A DNA stretch of 64,000 nucleotides from Hippophae tibetana (GCA_037013495.1 CM072812.1:70439340-70503339), one strand, 5' to 3'; shown: positions 33,301-48,300, numbered from the stretch's first letter. The notes: generated by a model from the sequence alone, not told the origin. Translations and numbers: made by a program.

Positions 33301-36300
33301 AGTAGAGTAAAATGCTATAGAATAATCAAAGTGCTTTGTAATCTTTCTAATTCACAAAGATTATTAGAGAGATTTGGTGTAAGTAAAATAGAGAACATGA
33401 AGAATGTGGGTGACAAAGAGACATTTCTAGCCTATATAATTAGCATTGGTATTCTATTGGAAAGTTAATTGGACTTAGGTTGCGTTTGGTTCACGGAATG
33501 GAATGAGAATGAAATGGAATAAAAAGGAAACCGTTTTGTTTGGTTTAATCACTAGAATCAAATAAAAAATCAGTATTACAGTGTTTGGTTTCAATTGGAA
33601 TGGAATGGAAAACATTTTTTATTATCTTAATACCTCTATATTTAATAAAATTTAAATAATCATTTAATTATAATTTTTTCGTCAGACAAAATAATTTATG
33701 AAAATCATTATTTTTCTAAATAATTATTACTTTAAAAGAAAATATATTATTAAAATTATTATTTTTCTAAATAGGGTTTAAGGTTTTGAGGGTTGGGATT
33801 TAGGATTTAGGATTTAGGATTTAGGGATTTGAGATTTGGGGTTTAGGGTTATATTTGTGGGTTAAGGTTTAGAGTTAAAATTATTTTTTTAAATAAGATT
33901 TAGGGTTTTAGGATTTGAAATTTAGGGTTATATTTGTGGGTTAAGGTTTAGGGTTGAAATTATTATTTTTCTAAATATGGTTTAGGGTTTTAGGATTTGG
34001 GATTTAGGGTTTAAGGTTTTGGGATTTAGGATTTAGGGTTAAAATTATTATTTTTCTAAATAGGATCTAGGGTTTTAGGATTTGAGATTTGGGGTTTAGG
34101 GTTTATGGCTTTGGGTTATATTTGTGGGTTAAGGTTTAGGGTTTTGGAATTTGGGATTTAAGATTTGGGATTTAGGATTTAGGGTTTTAGGTTTAGGGTT
34201 ATATTTGGGGTTGAAATAAAATTGGAAAAAAAATTTGAGATGGGAATGGAATCATGATTCCTTAAGGGGGAGAAGGAATTCTAATTCTTTCTCCTTTAGG
34301 AATTGATTCCATTTAATTCCAATTTTTCAGCCCAATCAAACACAAAAATGAAAGGAATCAATTCTCATTCCATTCCATTTCATTCAAGCAAACATAGTAC
34401 TAATAGAAGTAGGTTAGAGAGATCATTATCCATATGATCAATTGCCCTTGAATCAATTAGCCAAGTGTTAGAAACAGAAAATTGAATGCAGGACCATAAT
34501 TATTTTCTTAAGTGGTTACATAAGAAACTACAGAAGCAAAAGATGGAAGGATGTCAGTTGATGCAACTTGAGTAGATTTCTTTTTTTCTCTCAACTTGCT
34601 TAAGTTTGAACTATTCTAGATAGCTATGGGTTTTCAACAAATATCAATAGTATGTCTATTACTATTACAGTAGGTGCACCATCGAGAACTAGAGTCAATA
34701 GATGGAGGATTTGAATGGGTCTTGTTCTTTTGAACAACAAGGGAAAGGATGAGGCCTCATTATGTCCCTCAATGTCCATAGTGACTTATCTTTATACTTT
34801 GCGATGGACTTGCGAATAGGCTTCTTCTAGGCTTGGCAAAGGAGAAATATCCAAAACCAGAGTACTAACTTGATCCAAACCTCGATCTAACCCAACCAAA
34901 AACATATAAACTTGATCCTTAGGAATACACTTTCTCAATTTCTTAATATCATTGGCATGCTTTATATCGTTAGGTCTACGTTAATCTAGTGCAATATAAA
35001 TAGAGTTTAGCTTGTTGTAGTATTCAACAAGGTTTCGAACATCTTGATGTAATTGAAAAGACTTCTTCATAAATTATTATGCTTAGGACAAATTAGATAC
35101 ATCTAGATAACATTTTAACTGCATCCCAAACTTCCTTTACAATCCCACATTGAACAAAGTGTGACATTAGCTTGTCTATCATAAAGTTATTGAGCCAAGA
35201 TTTGACTAGGACATCCTCAGCTTCCCATTTATCAAAAAAATTGGGTTATCTTTTTTTGGTGAAACCTTTCTTTTGGTAATGTAATCTTATTTTACCTACT
35301 TGTAATACGCATCTCTAAAATCTTGGATGAAACACAATAGTTAGTACCATCTAACTCAATATCTAATTGAAGTAGATCCATCATGTATGGTCGTGGTAAA
35401 GATAACTTTATTATCAAGTTGCATCTGATTTATAGGTGAAGAATCTTTAATTTCAAATATGTTTTCCCTTTTTTATTACTAATACTTAAGTAAAAGAAAC
35501 TAATTAAATAATAATAATAATAATAACAATAAAGTAAGTAATTAGATTATTGTTAATATGAGATTTAGAAGCTATCACGATAGAGGAGCTAATCGCGATA
35601 GAGGAGCTGATCGATGGCAACCATGCAAGGGAAGATCCACAACAAGCCAACTTTGGTGGGAGATATAGTCGGCAATGATGTTGACGTTGACATAGAGAGC
35701 AAAGACAAGAAAAGACAAGATTTTCTTGTTTAGTCGTGAAGGGTGGTATCGCAATGGAGAGCGTGGTGGCACACACACGTTGGTTGTGCAGAAACCACAC
35801 AAATAAAGGCAATTGTGGATGGTTTTTCCAACAGTGATGCTAAACTACACAGAACAGTGACGATTGTTGGTGCAGCAAGGTTGGCTTTTTTGGTAACAAC
35901 AGGTGTTTTTCTTTATGTTCTGATACCAAATTAAAATTATGAAAAGATTGTTCTATTAATTATCACAATTGGGTATTTATACACATATACAAAGCCTACT
36001 AAGATAAGTAATCCTAATTATACACAAACTAGTAGATATCCTATAATACAAAACATATCTATATAATACAAAACATATCTACTAACGCATCAGCTATACG
36101 TTAACTGTTTCTATCTACCTTCTCAAAGTTTTTAAGTTGCTTCTTAAGTAAGTAATGAAGTAACAGTCACGACAAACCTTTCAGCATTTGCAATGACAAG
36201 AGCCTCCAGTGCAAATCTTGGGTAACAAAAATACCCGAAATACTTGATAATTGCACTATCTTTGTCTTGGTTGGCAACAAGTGTGAAAACAACTGGAAGG

Positions 36301-39300
36301 AGCGCCGACCACTACAAAGAAAGGATGTGGAAGAAGTCATTAGCAAAAATAAATCTAGGAATAAATAAAAGGCTTAATTGTAAACATTTGTCCTTTTTGC
36401 AATTCTACGGTTTAATTCCTCAAAAAAATTCATGGAACTTTATATTTCTTATCTTTTCAATTTCAACACATTTAGTCTAAATTTAAAATTAAAACCAAAT
36501 GTATTAAAGTTTAAAACTTAAAAGACTAAATAAGTTGAGTTTAAAATTTAAAAGGACTAAATATGTTAAAAATGTAATTTTAACATGCTAATATATTTTA
36601 TTTTGAAAAAATCTATTTAGACATGACAGTTAATTATAGGTTGAAAAAATAGTTGTAATATAACTTGTGACATAAAGAAGTGCTATTTTGTTTTTGGTCA
36701 AAGAGGAGAATTCATTGATTAAAGTTCTAATTACATCATATCATGAGAATTATAAAAAAAAAATACCAAAAACATACAAGAAGACTAAACTATCTGGCTA
36801 TCATTTTGACATGCTAATATTTGAACTGTACAATTTTAACAAAATTTTTAAATTTAGTTGTTAAAGTTGAAAAGATAAGGAATATTATGAAAAGAATTGA
36901 GAGACAAAAGTGTAGAATCTAAAAAATATTTAAGGATGACTTTTATAGGTCAGCCATAATTGAATATAATGAGTTAGTTGTATGCTCTTCTAGTAACTAC
37001 CAATTGGGAAGGACTGGGATCAAGGACAATGGCAAATGCATAAGCGACGCCAGTCGCGCAGTAAACAAGACAAACCAAAACAATGTAATTAGCCATAAAC
37101 GATGACAGAGGATTATTGAAGAAATAGAACATAGATAGAAAAACCAATGGCTTGATAGCTATGTTGAGAAGGTCCGCAGTATCTTTAGAAAGAAAATGAG
37201 CGAGGCTACTAATCCCTGATGCACTCTCTCTCTCTGATAGTGTACTTTATCTAAGGAAAATGATCTCAAAGCTGCAACCTGGCTCAGTAAAGCTGCATGG
37301 ACCATAAATGCACACTCAATTATTAGGACTAAATAGCCAAAAGAAAAAAAAGAAAAAAATGTAATCACCTAATAGAATCACGAGATATATAAAAAATCAT
37401 AATATAGTTTAAGCTATGCAAAATTCGCAATGTAATAACAAAAAAAACGGTTACAAAACATGCACAATCTTTTGCATAACTCAAACTACATTGTTAATTT
37501 CTTCCTATCTCGTACTATTTTCTGAGTTTATCCAAAAACAAATATAAAATTAATGATCGACCTTTCAAATAAAATGTTGTTGCATCTTCATAGAATTGAA
37601 AAAGAAAAAATTTATCTCAAGGAAAGGATGTTTTCCAAAAGGTTATAGTTTGAGATAACAGTAATTGTCAACTTAATGCAAACTGACTCTTTTACTTTCT
37701 TAAATTGAACCGATGAATGAAAAAGATACTTTATAAATTTCATTGTCTCCGATTAGTATTGAGATTAGTCTCTCTGTGACTTTATTCTCTCCAATTTTTA
37801 AGCTTTAAATAAAACAATAGACTAAAAAGCTTCTAAACTCTCCAAACTTTGGATTCATTCATATAAAGGTTTCAAAACTAAAAACAATTAACACTTTAAT
37901 CCCAAATAAGTGCTACACTTCATTCATTTATATCATAATTAGGCCCCAAACTTTTAATTTTACATTTACCTATTAAAACAAAATAGTTTAGGAGCAAACT
38001 TGATATTTTTTAATTTAAGTACCTTTGTGTAAAACTTTAAAAGTTTAGATATTTTAAAAGATATTTAACCAAAATAACATACAGAAACCAATATAAAACA
38101 TTGGCTTTCTACGTTAAGTTATAAAGATACTACAATAACAAACCTACTGAAGCCACTCTTATTTTCAATATATTTGGCTTTTGAAAAGAGAGTAGCAATG
38201 ATACATTAACTTTGACAAAAAGGTACAAAGTCAGTTAACATTTGGGTGAATAACTAGAAGTCTAATAACTATTGAAAAAGATATTAGAAGTCCAAAACTT
38301 TTAAAATTATTAAAGAAAGATCATATGAGCTAACATGTGTCATTTTAATAATATCATATTTTTCTTGCTTACAGCTAATAGAAACAGAAAAAAATCAGGG
38401 GATATTAATATTTGTTCTGCAACAGCAGGTTTGAAGCTATTCCTTTATTTTTAAGCTCTATAATCCCCCAAATTTATGCCCATTTTTGGTTAGACACATT
38501 TACAAAGTCAAAATGCCATACAATATAAATTGATAAACTCATAATGACTACTCACCAAAAATCAATTGAACAACTCGCAATGAAAATGGAAACTTGCGAT
38601 AGAGGAGTTGAGATGATGACTATTTTTCGAGAGAATAGGGATGACTTTAGTGATTCTTTATTATTATTATTATTATTAATTATTGTTAAGCATAAATTAA
38701 AAATGATAATATTTCACTTATTAAAATGGCACATATTAGCTCACATTGTCTCTCTTTTATAATTTTAGAAGTTTTGGACTTTTAGTGCCTTTTTAATAGT
38801 TATTGGACTCTTAATACCCCACCCAAATATTAGTGAACTTTAGCACCCTTTAGTCAAAGTCATTGGACTATCTTCCATTTGCTAAAAGTCCCCTAATTCA
38901 ATTAGTTACTTATATTTATGCAATTAATATTGTTATTTAAAAAAATAATGATCTTATTGTAGTAAAAAGTAAAACTACAATATATTGATATGTTAGACAG
39001 GATATAGACATGAATAAATTGCCTTTATTTTGACATTTTCCTTCAAGTTAGAACATATATATTCATGATGCTCATCTTGGAAGAAAAGACAAAAATAGAT
39101 TCTTAGTAATAACTTTAGTAAATATATCTCCTAATTACTCGTTTGACTTAATATATAAGGTACACACATCTCCTCGCATTATTACTTTATAAAATGAGAG
39201 CTCACTTCAATGTGCTTAATTCACTCATAAAACATAAGATTTTTGACAATGTAAACTGCAGTTTGATTATCACAATGCATAACCATATGATTCTTCACTC

Positions 39301-42300
39301 TAATGCCCAATTCTTTCATGAGGTTTTTAATCCACGTCAATTCAATTGCAATATGAGCCATAGCTCGATACTTAACTTCTACATTGGAACGGGCAAACCC
39401 ATTATAGTATTTGCTATTCCATGTTACGAGATTTCTTCCAACAAACGTACAATACCTAATAGTAAATCTTTAATTACAACGAGAACTTGCCTAGTCTGCA
39501 TTAGAGTAACTAACAATGTCAAGATTTTAACTTTCTTATAAAGAACACCCATGCTAATAGTCCCTTTTAAATATCTCAAAATACGATAAATTGCTTCCCA
39601 ATGTATTTGCTTAGGTTTTTCCATACATTGAGATATATTAGTTTATGGAACAATGAGATATATCAATTTTTCTCCAATAAAGGTTATATCAGGCCTAGTA
39701 ATAATGAGGTATATCAATTTTCCTTCTAGACTTATGTATCTCCTCTTGCCATCAAAGTCGTTGCTATTTGTATCATTGAACTAAGCATTTGGATCAATAA
39801 GAACGTCAGAAGGCTTAGATCCCAACATACCATTTTCTATCAAAAGATGTTGCACATATTGTTTTTTTAAAGAAAATATGATGCCTTCTTACTATGAAGT
39901 ATGAACTACATCGATACCCAGAGAGTAACATAGTCGTCCCACGTTTTTGTCTAAAAAACTTCCTTCAATTTGTTTTTGCTTTTACTATTGTTGCAACATC
40001 TTTTTAAAAGACAATGGCATCATCTACATACACGATAATCACTATAAGCCCTACTCTTGTCTTTTTAACAAATACGAAATGATCAGATTGGCATATAGAG
40101 AATTCAAAGGAAAGAAGTATGTTGCTCAATTTATCAAACCATGTGTGAAGAGATTTCTTTGGCTCATAAATTGCCTTTTTCAAACAACATAGTAGACCAC
40201 TCACCTCTTGTGCAACAAACTCAGGTGGTTGCTCTATGTATACCTCCTTATGAAGTTCAACATAACAAAATGCATTTTTAACATCGAATTGACAAAGAGG
40301 CCAATTAAGGTTAATTGTCAGGGAGATCAAAATCCAAACAAAATTTAACCGAATAACAAAGGAAAATATCTCATAATAGTCAATACTATATATCAGTGTA
40401 AAACCTTTATCAACTAAGCGAGCTTTTAAATGCAAGGTTCGCTTTAGGTAAATATTTAATATTAGAGACCTACTTACAACTAACCACTATCTTAACCTTT
40501 CGTAACCTAGTAAGCTCCCAAGTGACATGAGATCGTAAAACCACATTTCTTCTTTCACTACAGCACCCAACCAAGGTGAGTAAGTGCTTCCTCATAAGAT
40601 TTAGGAATTGACATAACCTAGAAATAGCACAAAATTTCAATACACATGAGATAAGAGTTAAAGGACATAAAATTAATTACAGGATAAAAAGCAGTAGAGT
40701 ATTGACCTTTTCATAAGGCAATAGGAAGATGAAGATCATCAATAAGGGTAGATGGAGATGTAAGAATAAGATCTTCATTAGAAGTAGCCCGTTATGTAGT
40801 GGGTAGGGTAGGCACTGGATTCCTTGTAATGGAGGTTGTTGTCAACGTTTATATACTTAGAAAGGTAAGAAGACATAGGGGAGCGAGAGGAAGCAAACTC
40901 GATGGGAATAGGCAAAGGAAGGGGTGGACACAACACAACAATTTTAAAGGACATTAGAAGCCCTCGAGAAAAAGGAAGAAGACTTAAAGAATGTGACATC
41001 AACACTAACAACATATTTCCCAGTCTATGGTTAAAATATCATTATCCTTTTTTAGTTCGAGAATAACCAACAAATATACACTTTGTAGAGCATGGGGTAA
41101 ACTTATCAAGAATCCCAAAAACATTGTGCACAAAGAAAGCACATCTAAAAACATGAGAAGAAAGATGAAAGAGCTTTTCTGTAAGACACAACACATGCAA
41201 TGGGGATCGACTGCCAAACACATATGAGTATAGTCGATTGATTATGTAGCAGGCAATAAGCAAAAAATCGCACCAAAAATTTCATTAGAAAATGCATTTG
41301 AAAGGACAACATCTAAAAAATGACAAGCCTTTTTCTCAACAAAGCAATTTTGTTGTGGTGTATGAATACAAGAAGATTCATGAATAACACGATTATTACA
41401 AAACATGGGAGTAATTGTTAAACTAAAAAAATCAAAGCATTATCATAACAAAATGTATGAATAGAAACTCCAAATTGAGTCTTTATTTTATTAAACAAAA
41501 ATTAAATTATAAAAAATACTTTAACATTAGGTCCCTGACACAAGGCCCTAAATATCAAAGTTCACTAAATAAAAGGACTATGACTGCATTTATTGACTCT
41601 AGGTGAATACAATGACCTATGATGTTTTCGTAGCTCAAAGGCCTCACATTCCAACCTTAACACAATGCTGGGAGAGACATCCATAAGATCAAGAAGATAA
41701 ACATGAGGATGTCCTAAGCGATAATGCCATTGTAACACATCATCAAAAGAATGAAAAGCAACTGGAATAGGTAGGATGCCATCCAACTAGTAAACCCCAT
41801 TTACCAAGCACAACCTACCAATCATCATCTTCTTAGAAAGATCCTAAGGAAGACAATATGTAAGAAAAATGTCACATAACAATTAGAATTTCTAGTTAAT
41901 TGTTGACAAACAATAAATTCACCGAAAAATGAGGAATACAAAGTACAAAAGACAAATATATGTGAAAAAGAAGAGACAATGCCTTCCCCAATAATAGAAA
42001 AGGCTAAACCATCAATTAAAGTAATAGACTTATGAACATGAGGCTGCAAAGGAGACACAAAAAAGAATGACTTACCAATCATAAGGGAAGTAGCACTTGA
42101 ATTAATGATCCAGGGTGATGTGGAAGATGTATTCAAAGCACTAGTACCTGATTCAACCAAAGTAGCAATCTAGGAGGAAGATGAAGGATCGAAAGCCAAT
42201 TGGTAAGATTCTTATAACATGTGATTATATTCATCTTGTGACACCAAGATAGACTCATCGGATGGAGTATAAGTCATATCAGTGGTGGAAAAAGAGTTAT

Positions 42301-45300
42301 GAGCCCTAGATTGGGCTTGATTAGCCTGTGTTTTTTTTTCAAATTTGAACCAAGACCTATAAGTCCAATGATTAGTTCCACCTCAATGGGCACAATAGTC
42401 ATCACCGTGACCACAACTATACCCTTCCTTTAAACCATAGCCTCGACCTCGACCACTAAGAAAATCGTAACCCCACCAAAGGTGGCTAAGGCAGAAGCAT
42501 CATGAGACGGCACAAGGGTGGTCCAATGGAATGAGAAGTTCAATGTATTATCCGTAAAAACTCAACAAGTGATTGGTCAGACCCAACAACTAACAGGGAC
42601 ATCATGATGCCAAATGCCACCACCACCAATGATGCCAATTCCCCAAACTTCACCAGACTCGTTCAATATATCAATGTGAAGGAATTTGATCACCAATCAT
42701 AATAGCTTATAGAATATGAGAATAATTAGAATTCAAGCCAGATAAAAGTTTATAATGAAAGTCCTTTTGCTGACGGTTAAGGGTATCCAAATCCGAAATG
42801 ACTGGGTAATACAATTTAAGTTCCTCTAACTTACTAACCAATTGTCAATATACTTACTAACAGACCTCCCATTTTGACTACAAGATAGTATAACAAAATA
42901 CAAGTCAAAAATTTGAGAAACGTTCTTGTCCTGAGAATATTGGTCACGCATTACCTGTCAAATTTCCATAATAGTCGCAAGGAACATGTAGTTTCCTGCA
43001 ATGATAGGTTCCTTGCTATTCGAAAGCCAATTGCGAACCATAGAATTGTCTTTTTCCAAGGGTAAATTCAAGTTTATCACATGCTAGTGGGTTATCTGTC
43101 AAATTTGATCATTTTCCTCGGCTTCCAAAAACACTATTATGGCTTGAGCCTAATGCAAATAAATAGAATCATTAAGTTTAAAGGTTGCAATCTGAAGAGA
43201 TGAGTGATCAGACATAGCAGTTTCTGTAGAAGGAATAGTAGTGCCAATAGAAGAAGTGATGGAAGAGTCTCAGCTATCATTCAATTTGTTTTAAAAAAAT
43301 CAGCAATAACTAAATTACTTAACACCACAAATTAGCATAAAATTCAACTATGAGAAACTCACATCATAAAGGAAACATGTCGGGGGGAAAATCAACTTGT
43401 CAAAAATAAAGTAATCAACACTTGTACTAGCCTCAATAACATAATAGAAAATACAGATATTAGGAATAAATAAATAAATAAAACAGTCAAGGGAGCCAAA
43501 TCAAGGTACTTATCTCGAAGAAGGCTTAGCAAGCTTTTCCAGAAAGAAATAACGGGTAAACAAACTGCAAACAAGGCATGGCTTGAAACCACCAGGGGAG
43601 GCGATGGTAGAAACGAAAGGGGTTGAAAAGTGGTCTAAGTCAGCGAATCCTGCAAGGACAGCCGTCGGGGTTCACGATGTTGGGTTTGCGAGACCTGGGT
43701 TTGTGATTTCAGTGGTGGGTCATGCAATTTTGGGTGGTGGGTTTGCAATTTTGACGATCTCTAGTGATGCGAACCCCAAAAGACTAGTTTTGAAAACCAC
43801 AAAGAACAGAGCAATGTTAACACACCCAAAAGTTCCTAGCATTTAAATCTAATAATAAATTAAAAAACAAATGCTCATGAAACTAAAAATTTCAGATCGT
43901 GGGAGATTTTCAAGTTTTGATTATCTATTTAACAATAAGATTGAATTCTCACAAGTTCAATGATAATTAAGAAAAAGCAAAGTTTCATAATAATTTAATT
44001 GATAAATTTCTTTCCTCTTGGTTTATATAATACTTATCATAAACTCATAAGCAATGTTCTAAAATAATTAAACATAATATTCTAAAATAATTAAATTATT
44101 CTAGCTATCACGTCCCGTTCAAATTGTCCTTAAAAATCCAAACAAATGATGGTTGCCTAAAGGATCTAGACTATTCTACATGAAAAGTTCTAGAGTTGCC
44201 TAGAGATGTCTAGAAAGAGCTAGAGTTGGACGAACTCAACTCAAGCTTGAAGACCTTAGAATATTTTAGAGCACGCTGGAGGGTGCTAGAATGGGCTAGA
44301 ATGTTCTAGAACGTGCCGGATGGTTCGGGAATGATGTAGAAGCCGCTGGAAGCTTACGGAACATCCCGGAAGGTGCATGAAGGAACTAGACAAACCTAGA
44401 AGATTCTAGAGTTGGCTAGAAGGTCCTAGACCCTTATGGTATAGTGTACATAAAACAAGAACTCTCTTGTATATTCTAGAAGCTAGAATAATCTAGAAAG
44501 TGGTGGATAGCCTTAAGCTTAAAGTCACACTATAAATAGACCCATTGGTCTTCATTTGTATTCATCTTGGGAAATCTTGGGAAATTGTAAGATAATCTCT
44601 CTCTAGAGCAATACAAAGCATTCTTTGCAAACTCTCTCTCTATTCTCTTTGGTGTTTCATTCGGTTTCAAAGGCAGGCTTAGTGCAACGGACGGTGCTAA
44701 GTGCCGCACGATCTCTACTTGAAAAATAAGGTCGTGACAATTGGTATCAGAGCTTTCGGTTAAAGTATCTCTATCTTTGGCAAAAATGAAGAACGATGCT
44801 CCATCTACACCAAGCGTCGATGTTCCACCTATGGAACGTGGGCGTGAGGAAACCTGGAAACCATCAAAGGAATCTCGAGCTAAGTCGAAAGACATACTGT
44901 CTAGCTTAGAAGCACGTGTAGGGAGTGCGCAGGACAACTTAGGGGAGCTGTTCGATCGGGTGGATAACTTGGAGGAACGTTGCAATGGCTTGGAGGCCGA
45001 GGATGTGGAGATCCATGCAGCGGTGAAGATGTCCCTTAATGAGCTAGATGGTGGCTTAAGGTAAGAGATTGATGGGTTAAAGGCGGAAGTTGCCAAGGTA
45101 AGGGATCTTGTCCAAAGAGAACTTGCTAATGTGTTGCTTAGAATGGAGGATATGGGTGGTGATCTAGCTCTATGTAAGCGGGCTATGGCCGCAGGGACTA
45201 GTGCAATCACCGTCATTGAGGCTAAGAGGGTGGATGTTCCCAAGCCTAAGACCTTCAACGGTGTTAGGAATGCTAGGGAAGTTGAGAACTTCCTATGGGG

Positions 45301-48300
45301 GCTAGAATAATACTTTGAGGCTACTAGCATAACGGACCATGCCAGCAAGATCCGAACTGCTGCCATGTATTTGTCCGACACTGCTATGTTGTGGTGGAGA
45401 CGGAGACATAGAGATGTGCAACGAGGGGTTTGCACAATTGATACCTTTGAAGATTTCAAAAGGGAGTTCAAAATGCAGTTCTTCCCCGTTAATGCTGAGG
45501 AGGAGGCAAGGGGCCGTTTGCGACGATTGAAGCAAACGGGTAGCATAAGGGACTATGTGAAGGAGTTCACAACCTTGCTGCTAGAAGTCCCCGAAACATC
45601 TGACAAAGATGCCCTATTCTTGTTCATGGACAGTCTCCAATCGTGGGCTAATCTTGAGCTCAAGCGACGTGGTGTCCAAGATCTATCTTCGGCCATTGCG
45701 ACTGCGGAAAGCTTTATTGACTACTCCACAAACAAGGACAGCTCAAAAGCTACAAATAAAAATTTTGTTAGAGGAAAGAGTGGGGGAGGCCACAACAAAA
45801 ATCAGGGACCTAAGAATCATAAAGACAACTCATCATTCAAGCCACGAGATAAGGGGAAGGAGAAGGAGGATCGGAATACCTCGAAGCCCCGTGTGACATG
45901 CTTCATTTGCGACGGACCGCATTGGGCACGTGAATGTCCGAAAAGAAAGGCATTGAGTGCCTTGGTTGCCTCCACACATGATCAAGATGGAGGTGAGTTG
46001 GACGAAGGTGCAAAGATGGGTTCTTTGCGCCTACTTGGTGCATTGCAGAGCGCCCCAAAGACCCCTAAGGACTTGATGTATGTAGATGCAGCCATCAACG
46101 GGAAGGTCGCCAAGGCCTTGGTGGACACAGGTGCATCTCACAATTTTGTTTCGGTGGAAGAAGCAAAAAGGCTCGGCCTGAAGGTTGTCAATGGAGGGGG
46201 TTCTCTCAAAGCAGTTAACTCTGCAGCACTACCATTGCATGGAGTTGCTCGCGGAGTTAAGGTCAGTCTTGGTGCTTGGACTGGCCAGGTGGACTTATCA
46301 GTTGCGCCGATGGATGATTTCCCTATTGTATTCGGCATGGAGTTTTTGGACCAGGTAAGAGCTTTCTTGGTGCCCTGCTCAAACTCTATGTGCATCATGG
46401 ATGGTGTGAAGGCGTGTGTGGTACCGACGGAAAGGACCACTAAACCTACTACCCAAGCTCTCTCGGCACTTCAATTCAAGAAGGGGTTGAAGAGGGATGA
46501 AGAGAGTTATTTGGCCATCCTAAAGGAATACGATGATGAAGAGGCATCGCCAAAGCCAAACTTGCCGACGGAAGTGCAAGTTGTCCTAGATAAGTTCCAA
46601 GATGTGATGCCGGAGGCATTACCCAAACGGTTACCTCCAAGGAGGGAGGTAGACCATGAAATTGAGTTGGAACCTGGCACCAGGCCACCAGCAATGAGCC
46701 CTTATCGAATGGCGAACTCAGAGTTGGCAGAACTACGGAAGCAACTCGATGAATTGCTGGATGCTGGCTTTATAAGGCCCTCAAAAGCCCCATTTGGTGC
46801 CCCAGTGCTATTTCAGAAGAAGAAGGATGGCTCGCTGCGAATGTGCATTGACTATCGGGCTCTAAATAAGATCACAGTCAAGAACAAGTATCCTATCCCA
46901 CTTATTGTTGATTTGTTTGATCAATTGGGGAATGCTAGATACTTCACAAAATTGGACTTGCGATCAAGATACTACCAGGTACGCATAGCCAAGGGAGATG
47001 AGCCCAAGACCACATGTGTAACCAGGTGCGGTGCCTACGAGTTCCTTGTCATGCCATTTGGTCTCACAAATGCACCAGCCACCTTCTGCACTTTGATGAA
47101 CAAGATTTTCCATCCCTACCTCGATCGGTTCGTGGTAGTATATCTTGATGATCACGTGATATATAGCCGGACTTTGGAAGAACATCTAGAGCATTTGAAG
47201 AAGGTGTTCGAGGTCCTGAGGGAAAACGAGCTATATGTCAAGAAGGAGAAATGTTTCTTTGCCCAAGATGAGGTGATGTTCTTAGGGCACAAGATAAAGG
47301 GTGGGAAACTAATGATGGATGGAGCTAAGGTGAAAGCCATCCAAGAATGGGAACCTCCTGCCAAGGTTCCCGAGTTAAGATCTTTCCTCGGACTGGTGAA
47401 CTATTATAGAAGGTTCATCAAGTCCTACTCAGCGAGAGCAGCCCCATTAACCGATATGCTTAAGAAGAACAAGTCTTGGGAATGGACGAGCGAATGCCAA
47501 ACCTCATTTGAAGACTTGAAGAAGGTCATTAGTAAAGAACCGATACTTTGTCTTCCAGACCCCTCCAAGACATACGAGCTGCACACAGATGCCTCAGACT
47601 TTGCCATTGGTGGAGTTTTGATGCAAGAAGGGCGTCTGATAGCCTATGAGAGCCGAAAACTCAATGACACCGAACGCCGCTACACTGTGCAAGAAAAGAA
47701 AATGACAACTATCATTCATTGCCTAAGGGTGTGGCGACACTACTTGTTGGGTTCTCATTTTGTTATCATGACGGACAATGTAGCCACAAGCTACTTCCAG
47801 ACTCAAAAGAAGTTGAGTCCCAAGCAAGCTCGATGGCAAGACTTCTTGGCGGAGTTTGACTACAGGTTAGAGTACAAACCCGGTAAGGCCAATGTGGTGG
47901 CTGATGCACTGAGTCGTAAGGCGGAATTAGCAGCCTTGAGTAGGCCAAATAGTCCTCTAGTGGAAAGGATCAAAGAAGGGTTGGAGCATGATGTTCTTGC
48001 TCAAAACCTCCTTGCCCTCATCAAGGAAGGAAAGACGAGACGATTTTGGCTGAGTGACGGACTACTCTATGCCAAGCAGAATCGAATCTTCGTGTTAAAA
48101 TGGGGGAGCTTAAGGAAAGAGCTTATTAAGGAGTGCCATGATTCCCTATGGGCTGGACACCCAGGAATGAGGCGCACCCTTGCTTTGATCAAGTCAATCT
48201 ACTATTGGCCTCAACTTCGGGACGATGTGGAAGCTTATGTAAGAACTTGTCTCGTGTGCCAACAGGACAAGATAGAGCAGCATGCACCCAGAGGGTTGTT

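Larger units (their letters stand above)
30828..36106 (-). mobile_element. Copia retrotransposon in the last ABCG intron, minus strand (fossil)
   Basis: Two LTRs in direct orientation flank it: 35929-36106 (5' side in element sense) and 30828-30986 (3' side). The primer site TGGTATCAGAAC (35928-35917) touches the 5' LTR and a polypurine tract (TTTGGGGGACA, near 30987-30997) touches the 3' LTR. Flanking words are ATTTC (30823-30827) and GTTTC (36107-36111), near-matching target duplication. Internal parts on the minus strand: leader 35.9-35.5 kb, gag about 35.4-34.6 kb, protease about 34.5 kb, integrase 33.06-32.34 kb, RT from 31.70 kb, RNase H 31.35-31.0 kb. A DNA transposon is nested at 33478-34394. 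Old; many breaks. Same strand as the host gene. Confidence 0.88.

Noticed and set aside
35504-35934. ORFs in the Copia leader at 35.5-35.9 kb as a host gene fragment
   Set aside because: They lie between the primer site and gag of the Copia and have no recognisable protein similarity.
43583-43846. Small plus-strand ORF of 87 codons as a gene
   Set aside because: Gly/Val-rich with no family match; it is in the leader region of an old Copia and is most likely chance.
44742-44753. tRNA gene signal (initiator-Met complement)
   Set aside because: TGGTATCAGAGC here, and its variants at 11600, 24213, 35928, 50852 and 52441, are retrotransposon primer sites. No tRNA cloverleaf accompanies them.
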